DNA from: Lateolabrax maculatus
Lineage: Eukaryota > Chordata > Actinopteri > Acropomatiformes > Lateolabracidae
Assembly (NCBI GenBank): GCA_031216445.1
Contig: CM062196.1
Coordinates: 1,122,501 to 1,186,500, forward strand
DNA: 64,000 nt
Direction: 5' to 3'
The notes beneath the pieces were generated by a model that worked only from the letters and a program-made list of their open reading frames with translations, ran no database searches and was not told the origin of the DNA. A program made the translations under genes and the position numbers. The first letter of the stretch is position 1; each line of letters opens with the position of its first letter. Of the stretch, positions 1-12,029 are shown in pieces.

Positions 1-916
1 ACGAGAGCGGCGTCGGGAGACGAGAGGCTTTCTCTGCTGCAGTATGTTTATCTGCTTTTCCAGCCAATTTGGCAGCGGCAGGGTTTTTAAAGGGGGGAGG
101 TGGAGGGAGGAGGAGGGGGAGGAAGAGGGGGGAGGGGGGTGACCTGGAGTGTGTGCAGACCCCGAGTTTGTCACCCAGACCTCTGCTGCCCTGACCGGCT
201 GGCTGTCTGGCTCCAGAAGACCAGTCAGATCACAGCCAAGACTCAAAGAGTGACTGAAGGAGGGCGAGACAGGCAGACAGACAGACAGGAAGACAGGTTC
301 CCTCTAAATTCTAACCAAATTTTCCAAAAATCATCCAAATAAAACCTGGGTTTAACTAGTTTCCTTCCTCTCCAGTTTTTTTTTTTAAATGTGTAATGTG
401 TATAAAAACCGGTGAATGGAAACGCAGCCAAGCTGTTGGGTTTGTGCACACGTCCGACTGTGTCCGACTTTGTTTCTGACTTTGTATCTATAACTTTGCA
501 GCGTAAATCACACATGAAAATGTGCATTAAAAAGAAACAGAATCAGCTTTATTGGCCAAATATGTGACAAATAGAGAAAAAAAAGATAGAAACAAACAGC
601 TGAACAAAGAAGGTTAAACGTTTTTTATACAAACGTAGTCACACAGTAACGATGCACACGGAGCCTGAGACGACAGCTCTTCTGTTTCCTTCTTCAGGTT
701 TCTGCTCAACAACGAGTCTCCGAGCTCCAGCGGGGATGATGATGATGATGATGATGATGTTTTGGTTTTCAAGCTTTTTAAAAAGAAAGTTTTGGTTACA
801 TGACAAGAACGTTGAGTTTGAGTGACCAGCGGCTTTTCTGTGGTCGGATCATCGTGTCTTTAAATGTTGTATGTGAGTGAAGGAAGATGAGAAGGTGCGT
901 GTGCGTGCGTGCGTGC

Positions 917-964
<48 letters not shown>

Positions 965-1179
965 AGACAGAGGAGGACGTGTGGCCACATCTGAATAACA
1001 CACACCTGTGCAGCATTCGTGTGTGTGTGTTGTGTTGCCGTGACAGCACATGATGTATGAGCATTATTAGGAGAATAACAACAGTGCTGGCACGGCGGCC
1101 AGAGCGGCGGCCACAGACGGCCGTCCCTGGGCAAATATGGCCGACATCGGAGCCAGATGTTACAGCGGGACCTGCCTCT

Positions 1180-1215
<36 letters not shown>

Positions 1216-1304
1216 CCGGTGTGCTGAGGCCCGGGGCAGTTAGTCAGCTGCAGGGCTGCAGGGCTGAAAGGCAGATTGTGTTGGCAGAGGGCTGAAAGGA
1301 CAAA

Positions 1305-1376
<72 letters not shown>

Positions 1377-1779
1377 TCATTTTCAGGTCGTCTGCACTGT
1401 CAATTGTCACTAAAGTGTGTGTATGTGTGTGTGACGAGCTGGTGAACACACACTAACACTCACCAAAGCTACAAATGGAAACAGGCCTTCATGTGAGTGA
1501 TGGATGAAGCTGCTGTCAGTGTCAATATTTCATAATCAAACTGTGATTTTTATTCCTCTTATACATCCATCCGTCCGTTATCTGTACCGCTTATCCTTAC
1601 AGGGTCGGGGGGGGGGCACAGCCAATCAGAGGGCTGACACACAGTGTCAGTGGTATCCTAGCAACGGATTTATATTATACATACTTGTGTTAGTCATGTG
1701 ACCTGTAAATAACAATTGTCTAGTAATTACAAACACATTAAACGTAGACTTATTGATCTCAGATCTGTTGTCTTCACAG
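1..1779. other. Intronic or 5' flanking DNA of frem1, no exon recognised
   Basis: No coding exon is recognisable. The stretch holds G-rich low-complexity DNA (about 90-140), a (GT)n tract near 900-961, another at 1179-1213 and a (CA)n tract at 1308-1372. At about 1565-1650 there is a truncated copy of a high-copy teleost repeat (phrase 'ccgcttatcc', then 'gggtcgg'). Because the first frem1 exon seen begins in mid-codon at 1780, this region is most likely the preceding frem1 intron. Confidence 0.5.
1308..1372. repeat. (CA)n microsatellite
   Basis: Uninterrupted CA dinucleotide repeat of about 65 bp. Neighbouring GT tracts lie at 919-961 and 1179-1213, so the strand polarity of the repeat switches within 400 bp. 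Confidence 0.95.
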
Positions 1780-2748
1780 TTTTGTTGTCACCAACGGCGC
1801 CTCGTCCCGCGCCGGCACCCTCCACTTCACCATCGAGCACGCCGACCGCATCCCGCCGACCCTCCACCGCAACACGGGCCTCCGGCTGCAGGACGGCTCC
1901 ACGGCGACCGTCACCACCGACCAGCTGCAGCTCACCGACCCTGACACCCCCGCCGCCAACCTGAGCTTTGTCGTCACGCAGCCGCCGCGCCACGGAAAAC
2001 TGCTGCTGAGAGGAGTCCCGCTGTCGCCGCCGCTCATGGTCACTCAGGTGGACGTGGACGGGTTGAACCTGGCTTACCGGCACGACCCGGGCAGCCCGGC
2101 AGACATCGACAGGTTCTACTTCCTGCCGACGGACGGGAACAACAGAGGATACCTGGAGTTTGGACAGCTGAGGGAGGAGCCTGCTGTCTTTAACATACAG
2201 GTGAGCAGCACACACAGCGTCTACAAATACTCTGTTAGTAAGTACAGAAGTATCAAAATAAACAGTAATATACAGTATAACAGTAAAAGTACTCATTCTG
2301 CAGAGTAATATATCATATTACTGATTATTATGATACCTGTGAGGTGTGGTGGAGTAGAAGGCCAAAAAATGGAAATAATAAGGAAAGTACAAGAACCTCA
2401 GAATTGTACTTCAGTACATACAGTTAGTTGCATTCGACTGCTGGTAAACTGGCGGTTTCCCTCGACAACGGCCACAGTCGTGTCAGCGAGCTCGTTGTCG
2501 CCGGAGGTGAAGCTGCCGTCGACTCTCAGGTGGACGACTGAAGAACTCAGATAAATATTTAAAGCAGAGAGCAGCAGGTGAGCCAAGACGCCCCCCCCCC
2601 CCAAACCCCACCATCTCATTCTACCTGCTCTGAGATGGACACACACACACACACACAGAGGCAGCCAGGTGGCTAACACGACTGTCCTGATCCTCTGAGG
2701 GACGAGAGGCTGTTTGTGATTGGACAATGCGTGTCTGTGCACGTGCGC

Positions 2749-2819
<71 letters not shown>

Positions 2820-5800
2820 TGTGTGTGTGTGTGTGTGTGTGAGATATGTACAGAATGTGAATTTCATGAATATTTCACACACACAGTTCATCACTCTCGG
2901 GATCAAACTGCTTTTTAAAGTCATTTAAACCAGAGAAGAAAAAAGAGAAAAACACATAAAACTGTTGTAAAAATTGCAGTAAAAAGCTCTTAATAGAAGT
3001 AAAAGTCTGTTATTCTCAGAGGAAATATTGGACTTTTACTTCTCTACATTTATCTGACAGCTTTAGTTTCTTTACAGATTCAGATTTTTACACATGAAGA
3101 GTTTCTAAACGTGAGGTTTGGTTCTAAATGAAACTCCAACAGTTTGTCCAGCTGACAGCATCAGTCATTAATCAGTGAGTGGACTGACAGAACATGAAGC
3201 TGAACTCTGGTGATGATGGTTGGACTCATTTTTCCTGTAAAATCATTTCCTGGTTGCAGCTTCTCAGATGTGAAGATTTTCTGCTTTTCCTTTGAATGAT
3301 TTGAATCCTGTGAATGTGTTTTAATAATGTTGAGCTTTGGACTGTTGGTTGGACACAACAAGCATTGTGAAGGTGTCACTTTGGGCTCTGGCTCATCGTG
3401 ACGCCATTTCTCACTATTTTCACTATTGTTACAAAGCAAACGATCAATGGATCAATGGAGAAAATAATCAGCAGATGGATCCAGAATGAAAATAATCATC
3501 AGCTGCAGTCCGATACAAAACAGTTCAAAATGAGCTCCAACAGTAAAATCCTGCTTTTCCATGAATATTGAGGAATAATAATCTAATGATAGAATATATA
3601 ATAGTACAACAGGCACAGGGGACATTTTACTGTGGAAATACTTTAACTACATGTTACTGATTATACTCACAGACTTTTACTGAGGAACAGTTTCACTGCA
3701 GGACTTTTACTATAACACAGTATTTACAGTGTGTATTAGTACTCGGGACCTGAATACTTCCTCCAGCTCTTCATATTAAAGCACTTTTTCTTTGTTTGGA
3801 ATCAGAATGTTTAACAGTTGGTTATCAAAATAAATGTTGATACATTTTATATTATTTATTTATATTTATCGTTTCATCATTTAATTAGAGATAAAGAAGC
3901 CAAAAGAAACAAATCTGAATCAAGAAAAATATAATAATAATGCAGAGGGACAAATTAATAAGTGATTTATTATAAACTATATTAAAAGAGGAATCAGCTT
4001 CAGCCAAACAAAGAGGAAGAGTCAGATACTTAAATCTGGTGAAGATGATCAGTTTTCTGTCTCCACTGTGTGTCAGCTGGTTATCACACATGACAGCAGC
4101 GACACCCAGTGGCCGAACACAGAACTGCTGTCGGACTCTGAGTGACGTCCAGCAGAGAGCTTTCCCTTCATCTGTAGCCACAGACAGCAGCTGGTGGACA
4201 AAATAACAGTCTGCTCCTTCACATGACTTTCTGCTTCTCCTCCATTACATGTAAGAGTGAAATATCTGTTTGGAGACACTTTGCAGATCAGATTTTACAT
4301 GTGACCTGAGATTTGCTCTTCAGGTAGGCTTCTCATTGATTGTTTTATGTCTTTGGGTTTATATCAATGGGGTTTTTGCTACTTTTATGAGGCTTTTCTT
4401 GTATTTGCACTTCATTTTTACTTTCTTGCTTGAAAGGTGATGTATGAATAAAATCCAAAACATCAGACAAGATGAAACAAACAAAAGAAACTGATAGCCA
4501 GATAAATGTAGAGGAGTAACTTCTGAATTAAAGCACAGTTCTGGAGTAAATGTATTTAGTTACTTCTCTCCTTCGACCTCTTTAATCCCAAACATTCTCT
4601 TTTATTCTCCGACTGACTGTCAGATTTGTTCCTCCTGCTCCGGCTGTTTTTAATGAACGCCTCCTGCTGTGTTCAGGTGGATCGGGTGGACAGGACGCCT
4701 CCCAGTCTGACCACCAAGCGGAGTCCCAGCACCGTGGTGGATCTGGGCGGCGGGCGTTACGGCATCTTCATCACCTCCAAACACCTGCAGGCCTCCGACC
4801 CCGACAGCCCCACGGAGGAGCTGGAGTTCTCCGTCAGCCGGCCGCCACACTTCGGTTACCTGGAGAACGTGCTCACAGGTGGGCCGTCTGTTGGCTACTG
4901 AAGTAGTTCAGTTACTTTAGTTTAAAGCTCCAGTAATCGACGTGTTCCTCGGTCTATCAGCACTGACACACGACCTCAGGAGCAAACAGCAGCCACACAA
5001 CCTGTTTTTTATCAACAAAACAAATGAAATAAATAAAAAAATAAATTCTCTTAAATTAAGATTTTTTTTTACTCATTTACAATAAAAATAACCTGTAAAG
5101 TTACAAAAAGGATTAAAAAAAAAAAGAAAACCCAAAATATATATGTTACTGTGAAAATGTATGCAGATTAATGTGATCATAACTTATCCTGCCAGGAGCT
5201 TACATCAAAGGTCGTTTCACCCAGCGGGACGTGGACCAGCGCGGCGTGGCGTTCGTGCTCCCGGCCGACATGGAGGTGACGGCCGACAGCTTCCAGTTCC
5301 GCCTCACCGACCCGGCAGGAAACACGATGCTGCCCGAGATGTAGGTTTGTAGAAGGATCCAAAGCTGGGGATCTACTGGCAGGGACCTGGTCCAGCCTAA
5401 TAAGAAAATATCAAACCGTTTAATCGATTCTGTGTTTGTTTCCATTTTGGTATTAAAGTATATCACCAAAAGTATGTGGACACCTCTGTCCGGTGTAGTT
5501 TGGGCCTGTTTCTCCTGGTTTGGACTTCTTCTTAATTCTCTGATATATATATGTATACTACAAAACATTAATGGTCAATAATTATAATCTTTGTGTCAAC
5601 AGTTTGTGTTTCAACATGACAGAACACCCATGCACAAAGCGGGACATGTTTGGGACAGTGCTGGATGAATTACTCTGGTTCTTAAGTAAAAGTATAAAGA
5701 AAGTGTAGAAAAGCAAAAGTCCTGCAAATGTAGTGAAGTTAAAGTATAAAGGAAATGAAAATACTCAAGTAAAGAACCTCAGAAGTGTAGTTAAGTGCAG

Positions 5801-5966
5801 ACCTGAGTCAATGTCGCAACAGCAGAGTGTGTGTGTGTGTGTGTGTGTGTGGCTGTGTTTTGTTTGTGGTGTGTGTTTGTGGTGTGTGGGTGTGTGTGTG
5901 TGTGTGTGTGGCTGTGTTTTGTGTGTGTGTCTGTGGCTGTGTTTGTGTTGTGTGTTTGTGGTGTGT

Positions 5967-6011
<45 letters not shown>

Positions 6012-9000
6012 GTGGTGTGTGTGTGTGTGTGTTCAGTACATGAAGGATTCAGCTGAGTGTCTCCTGCAGACTGGAGCTGTCCTGGTCTCGGGTGGAGTTG
6101 TCTGCGACCTGCTACAGAACCTGCGAGACGACGGGGACGCTTCAGATCCAGATCCAACGCAGCGGGAGGAGCGCCGACCCGGCGTACGTCGCCATCCAGG
6201 TAGGACCGGGACGCCGTCCTCTGCTGCCCCCGGTCTCTGACAGCAAAGCGCTCAGTGTTTGTTTCCTGTCTTCGTTTGAGCAGGTGGAGGAAGGATCGGC
6301 CAAACCCGGCAGGGATTTCACTCACAGCACAGCCGCTCTCATCCAGTTTGACCCAGGTCTGACTCTACTGGACTGTTCAGTCTACTCTGCTTTATTTAGC
6401 AACAGGGGGACGTTTCATTTCAAACTGTGATGGACGTGAAACTCTCCTGTTGATAGAGAGTGTTTCCGTCCTTTGTCCTCTGTAGGAGTCAGTGTGAAAA
6501 CGTGGAACATTTACCTGATAGACGACGGTCTGGAGGAAAACCACGAGACCTTCACCGTCACCCTGAAAAACCCCAGAAACGCCGTCCTGGGACAGAGGAG
6601 CTCCGCCAGTGTGGAGATCATTGACCCCCGAGGAGGTAGGAAATGATCTTTATTGTTTTCTGTTTGTGTACAGCTGAGCAGAGACCTCCTGATCCTGGAC
6701 GAGGATCCCGGGACAGTTTTGTGTTTTGTATGAAGGTGTTCTGGGAAAAAGGAGGCTTCTTTAGGGGGAAAAATGGGAAATGGGAAATCAAAAGGGGAAA
6801 ATGTTTTTTTTATGTATTGGACTCTTTTAATAAAAAGAGACTTTGCACAGAATTTATTAGTGTAGCTTTCAGTCACAGATGTGTGCAGATGTTTTGCTCC
6901 TGCACCTTTTTGTTTTGCTGTAGTTTTGGGAGGTTAGATATTGAAAGTATCCTCGCTGCCATCTGTCAGGAAGTTGCGATCCAGACGACCTGAGGGTGGA
7001 GGAGGACGAGAAGCGTCTCCCAGCTCCTCCTCCTCACCCCCCCAGGCAGGAGGAGGAGGACCCCGTCACCGACATCGAGGCGGAGCTGCTGTGGGAGAAC
7101 CAGCCTCACCCTCCGCGAGGCGACGTCCCAAACCGCCGGGCCTACCTGGACTACAGAGAGGGGGACCCCCAGGACCAGGCGGCCCCCAGCTACAGCCACA
7201 TCCACCACCACAGGGTGGCGGGGACGAGCGCCGGGAGCGCCGGGAGCAGGGTCAGACATGGAGGATTAAAGGTGAGTGTTTTAGAGAAGTCTGTCTCTCG
7301 TACTGATTAAAGGATAATTTTGGATAATTACAACTTGAGTCTTTTCATCATCTGAGCGCCTCCTGTTTCTACACCTGTCAGACATCTATTTTATTTAAAT
7401 TTTCTTAATTTATATCAACCCACGTCACATACACATGACACTAACCCCCCAAAACAAAAGAAAACACAACAAACAACGCACAACACAGATGATATCTTGT
7501 AATCTTACTTGATGTGCAGTGACAGTCAGGCATTTGGACACCTTCTCATTCAAGGGCTTTTCTTTTTTTTTATTGTTTTCTACAGTGTAGATGAAGAACT
7601 ATTCGATGACTAGTAATCAATATTGTGGCAAGAAACCACCAAACTAAGTAAAGAGAAACAACAGTCCATTATTACTTTAAGACACAAAGGTTAGAGTTAC
7701 CTCCGCTGCAGAGGACACGGTCTTCATGGTCGAACTGCAGGAAACAACAAGACTCCTTCCAGACTGTTGGTACAGCGACGGCCTCATGAAGCTGATTGAG
7801 ATCATAATAATATAATGATAATAATAATAATAGTAATAGTAATAGTAATAATACTGCCAAGCTGTCATCAGTGCAAACAAATCTAAAATATAAAACACAG
7901 TTTGCTTACTACATAATTCCACGTGTGTTATTTCACTCCGCTACCTGTTGCACAGTGGAACAGCAGCGTTCAAGGCCTCATTAAAAAATGTTCAAAGCGG
8001 GTGTTTGTGTTTGACCGTTGTGCTGATGTTCAGGTCCATCTGTCAGGAGAGAGGAGGGCTGAGGAGAAGGTCTGGACGGTAAGACCGTTTATCCACAGTG
8101 AGACACAAACACACACACCAGGTTCACTGATTTGTCCTTTTACAACACAGGCTTTCACAACAGGTTGCAGCACCTTCATGCTACACACGTATACAGGTCA
8201 TTATATTATTAATTATTATAATAACATGATCAAATATAACATAAAAACAATATATACATTATTTATACACATTTACACCCAGGAAATAATTCTGTAGTCT
8301 AATGCATTTTTTGAATTTGAATCTGGAGAAATGTAAACTGCAGCAACAAGACAGGGGTAATAATATACTGTGTTTATATGTGTCTGGTCTCTCCTCCTCC
8401 TCCTCCTCCTCCTCCTCCTCCTCCTCCTCCTCCTCCATCATCAGTTCCACAGTCTGACTCCTCTCCGGCTGGAGGAGCTGAAGCCGGGTGACGCCGGGTG
8501 GAGCTGGCTGCCTCACAGTGGCCTCCTGCAGGAGCTCCCGGTCAGAGACCCTCCTCCTCAGATGGATCATCCCGAACCCAGACACCACCCGGAGCTACGC
8601 CAGCGCAAGGTACACACACACACACACTCACACACACACACACACACTCACACTCTCTCACACACACACACGCTCACACTCTCTCACACACACACACACT
8701 CACACACACACACACACACTCACACTCTCTCACACACACACTCACTCACACACACACACACACACTCACACTCTCTCACACACACACTCACTCACACACA
8801 CTCACACACACTCACACACACTCACTCACACACACTCACACACACTCACTCACACTCACTCACACACACACACTCTCACTCACTCTCACTCACACACACA
8901 CACTCACTCACACACACACACTCACACTCTCACACACACACACTCACACGCTCACACACACACACACTCACACCCTCTCTCACACACACACACACACACA

Positions 9001-10852
9001 CTCACACACACACACACACAATCTCTCACACTCACACACACACACACACTGATACTTTCATTCATTTTTCCTTGTGAAGCAAAAACCTGAAAGGCAGCTG
9101 CTCAAATCACATAAATAAGTTGACACTACGACGCCCAGTTTCACCATGAGTGTATAAAGCTTTGATAAAACCTTTCCTTTCCTTCTGTCACCTCTGACAT
9201 GGAGCTGAAAACGCTTTTTGTCCTTTAAACAGACCGAAAGTCCTGCAGAAATGGTCTCAAAAGATTTCTAATGTGCAAAACATCCTTTCTAGTTTAATAA
9301 TCGATATGTGAACCTTCCTGGATGCTTGTTGAATCACTGTTTGTATTGTTCATCATTATTTTCTTCTTAATCTTCATGTAGCTCAGTCGTCTCAGCTGCT
9401 GTTGAAAGGCTTTAAGATCAGATGCAGCTATTAAACCAACAGTTTGAAGACGTCACCCTGTGTCGTCCTCTCCCGGGCCGACTCGCGGTTGGTTTTGTGG
9501 TTTGTTTGGTGGTTTCGGTCAGCTGGTCGTGTTGTGATCATTCTGTCTTGTGTCGTCAGACGGGGAAGTCGGTCAGCAGCTCTTGTGCCGACGGCTGGAC
9601 TCACTACAGGAGACGCTGTTACACCGTCAGCTCGTCCGTGGCCAGCTGGGCCAGCGCCGAGAGGACCTGCTCGCTGCTGTAAACAACACCGACACACACT
9701 TTCATTGTTCTTATTTCTGTTTTATTCTGACTTCATCCCTAAACTGAGAGGATAACCTCAGATGTACTGCAGCTTGGCTCTTTTGTACGTGTGTTTGACT
9801 GCCACGCTGTCGTCTGTGCGTCAGGTTTAACAGCAGCCTGACCAGCGTGCGCTCCAGAAGAGACATGACCTGGCTGTGGAAGTTTGCAGGGAGGAAGCCA
9901 TTTTGGATCGGTGAGTGGCTGCTTTCATCACAAGAGAAGGATCCAGCACGCGACGTCCAACGTGCAACACCAGTAGCTGTCATTATTTACCGATTTTTTA
10001 AAATGATGAAATTATGTCATTTTAGAAACAAACAAAGTGGTCCAGACCTGTCGTAACAGTCATGGACAGACGATCATGACGCCTTCATCAGAATGAATTT
10101 GGGGTTTAAATATGATTTTTTTAAAAAAAAGAAAAAATTAGACAAACAGTTGAGGAGTTGTTGACTCACTCAGCTGCCTGAGAGTCTGTCAGCAGGTCTC
10201 AGTCCAGGATCATCTCCTGTTATTACACCCGACAGGTGGAACATCACCTGCTGTACGCTGTCATATCATCCCATCTAATATCTCTGCGACGCCACATCAG
10301 CACTTTGCTTCAGAAAGACATTTTTTAGTATCTAACTTCTTTATTTCTGTCACAGTGCAGCACTGCTGTGACGACACATCGTTGAACTGTATATTTAATA
10401 TTTTCTGACTGTTTCAGCTCCTTCAATACAACAACTGACTCTGTTGAACTCTGCTGCTGAAATCGCTCCGTCTGATCGGGGTCTAATGTGGTAATTTTAG
10501 TGGCATTGATTATGCTCGTTAACAGGTGACGTTCATCAGGCTGAAACCAGCGATAGTTTGGTCCTGAACTGGAACATGAACGAGATTTAGGTGAAGAAAA
10601 TGTTCCTGCTCGAGGCCCACTGACTCTTCTTCACGTCTCTCAGGTCTGTCTGGAGGTCCGGGTCGCTGGATGTGGGCCGACGGTCGGTCGGTGTCCTTCT
10701 CCAGGCTGAGGGGGGCGCCGTCGGGCCGAGGCGAGCCCGTCGCGGGGTCGGACTGTATCCTGGTGGAAAACCCCAGAAGCTGGATTTCTACAAGCTGCTC
10801 CCCCGAAACTCAACACACATTCGTCTGTTCGTCGCCGGCTCACACTCACTGA
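1780..10852 (+). CDS. frem1: FREM1-like extracellular matrix protein, C-terminal 12 exons (5' part outside window)
   Basis: Exons read from splice sites: 1780-2200, 4677-4878, 5196-5340, 6070-6199, 6284-6356, 6486-6635, 6970-7271, 8034-8078, 8445-8609, 9560-9678, 9825-9910 and 10644-10852 (TGA). They join in phase for 2047 nt (about 682 residues). Order of domains: one or more CSPG (NG2-type) repeats in the first three exons, including the 'DPDSP' and 'TDPAG' segments; a Calx-beta domain over 6070-6635 ('YLIDDGLEENHETF'); a proline- and acid-rich linker over 6970-8609; and a C-type lectin domain in the last three exons with 'WTHYRRRCY', 'FWIGL', 'WMWADG' and four or more conserved cysteines. 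A terminal lectin domain separates FREM1 from FRAS1, FREM2 and FREM3. Known family role: secreted basement-membrane protein of the Fras/Frem complex at the epidermal-dermal junction and in fin folds. The EPN/QPD and WND calcium/sugar motifs of canonical lectins are not seen, so sugar binding is doubtful. The usual protein is about 2100-2200 residues, so this is roughly its last third. A polyadenylation signal AATAAA lies at 10962-10967. Confidence 0.9.
2748..2841. repeat. (GCGT)n then (GT)n microsatellite in frem1 intron
   Basis: About 18 tandem GCGT tetramers run directly into GT dinucleotides. It lies in the intron after the exon ending at 2200. All ORFs over it are repeat translation. Confidence 0.95.
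3140..3775. repeat. Interspersed repeat, copy A
   Basis: This segment in a frem1 intron is nearly identical to 34140-34640 and overlaps in content with 11140-11470, 37150-37245 and (inverted) 42045-42210. Shared phrases include 'cagctgcagtccgatacaaa' and 'ggaacagtttcactgcagga'. The copies are long and similar, which suggests relatively recent dispersal. I cannot name the family. The ORF-like stretch at 3161-3439 is shared with the 34 kb copy but has no recognisable domain. Confidence 0.85.
5456..5660. mobile_element. Fragment of Tc1-like DNA transposon relic
   Basis: It contains 'aaaagtatgtggacac' followed by sequence resembling the interior of the fuller copy at 58869-59563 ('tttgtgtcaacagtttgtgt'). 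It is truncated and lacks the far terminal inverted repeat. It lies in the frem1 intron after the exon ending at 5340. Confidence 0.6.
5827..6032. repeat. Compound (GT)n microsatellite next to a frem1 acceptor
   Basis: About 200 bp of GT repeats broken by short G/T-rich interruptions. It ends about 40 nt before the acceptor of the exon at 6070, so it forms part of the upstream splice environment. Confidence 0.9.
8397..8437. repeat. (TCC)n microsatellite serving as polypyrimidine tract of frem1 exon 8445-8609
   Basis: About 13 TCC units followed by 'atcatcag' and the exon start at 8445. The repeat supplies the polypyrimidine tract of this 3' splice site. Confidence 0.9.
8610..9050. repeat. 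Compound (CA)n/(CTCA)n microsatellite starting at a frem1 splice donor
   Basis: About 440 bp of CA repeats with regular CT interruptions. It starts at the donor of the exon ending at 8609, whose GT is followed directly by ACACAC. The three long ORFs over it are repeat translation. Confidence 0.95.
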
Positions 10853-10961
10853 GACTCTCGGCGTGGTCACTGCTCAGACCGACCTCTGTGGACCCGTTCA
10901 TGTCATATTTAATGATACGCAACCATGCTGCTCTGTACATTAGTTTTCATATTTTTGTCAT

Positions 10962-10967
10962 AATAAA
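10962..10967 (+). promoter_or_regulatory. frem1: frem1 polyadenylation signal
   Basis: Canonical AATAAA 110 nt after the frem1 stop codon, followed by a T-rich stretch. Confidence 0.7.
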
Positions 10968-11039
10968 GATTTATTATGCACAAATATGAGTCTGTTCATT
11001 TCGATGTAGATCAGCAGAGTGACACATTTTTAAATCTGT

Positions 11040-11470
11040 TTCAAACTGGTCAAAATGTTACTAAGTACATTTACTAAATTTACAAGTACAAATTTGAGGT
11101 ACCTTTTACTTAACAACATTTATTTATGCAGCTTTAGTTACTCATCAGCTGCAGTCCGATACAAAACAGTTCAAAATGAGCTCCAACAGTAAAATCCTGC
11201 TTTTCCATGAATGATGAGGAATAATAATCTAATGATAGAATATATAATAGTACAACAGGCACAGGGGACATTTTACTGTGGAAATACTTTAACTACATGC
11301 AACTGATTATACTCACAGACTTTTACTGAGGAACAGTTTCACTGCAGGACTTTTACTGTGACACAGTATTCACAGTGTGTATTAGTACTTTTACTGTGAC
11401 ACAGTATTTACGGTGTGTATTAGTACTTTTACTGCAGTAAAGATCTGAATACTTCCTCCACTGCTGGTTT
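11040..11470. repeat. Interspersed repeat, copy B
   Basis: Shares 'cagctgcagtccgatacaaa', the 'agtacttttactg' motifs and the 'aatacttcctccac' end with copies at 3140-3775 and 34140-34640. The downstream 'tttactgtgacacagtattt' block is tandemly doubled here. Confidence 0.85.
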
Positions 11471-11775
11471 CAAATTCAGTTTTTTGCAAGTAACTGATGT
11501 AAAACTGTTTATATTCTCAGCTACAAACTCGTTTGTCTTGTGAAATGATAAATAGCATCAGTCTACATACAAGAAGTTGAATGACTTCTCTTGATACTTG
11601 AAAAGACAAGTTTTTAACCACCTTGACTTGTAATTTACAACAATGATACTGTGGGAAATTATTGTATCTTGTGAATTAATCATGGTGTTTTAAAAACCCA
11701 GCAGAGGGCAGCACAACGCAATGTCTCAACTTCATGTTAACTAATTCAATGCCACGTTTGGTGGTTTTCTTGTGA

Positions 11776-11925
11776 GTGCTGGCTGTGTGGAGTTTGCATG
11801 TTCTCCCCGTGCTTGCGTGGGTTCTCTGCAGCTTCCACCCACAGTCCACACACATGCAGGTTAGGTTCATTGGTTACTCTGAATTGCCCGTAGGTGTGAA
11901 TGTGAGCGTGAATGTTTGTAATTAC
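11776..11925. repeat. High-copy teleost interspersed repeat
   Basis: Carries the phrases 'gtttgcatgttctccccgtg', 'cacatgcaggttaggttcat' and 'gaattgcccgtaggtgtgaa'. I recognise these as part of a repeat spread through many fish genomes. The short piece at 1565-1650 looks like another part of the same element. Confidence 0.75.
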
Positions 11926-12029
11926 AACTTCTTTTTCTACTATCTGGTTAAAACTTTATTTGTTAGTATTCAGTTTATTATGCAATGACAGTTTGGTGAA
12001 TAATATTTTTTTCTGTGGACGCACTGGTT

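Noticed and set aside
3161..3439. 92-residue ORF repeated at 34052-34294
   Set aside because: Both lie in copies of the same interspersed repeat; no domain, start context or splice sites support a protein.
8370..9090. Three ORFs rich in His-Thr-Ser of about 200 codons
   Set aside because: Translations of the compound CA/CTCA microsatellite; only 8445-8609 within them is a real frem1 exon, in one frame.
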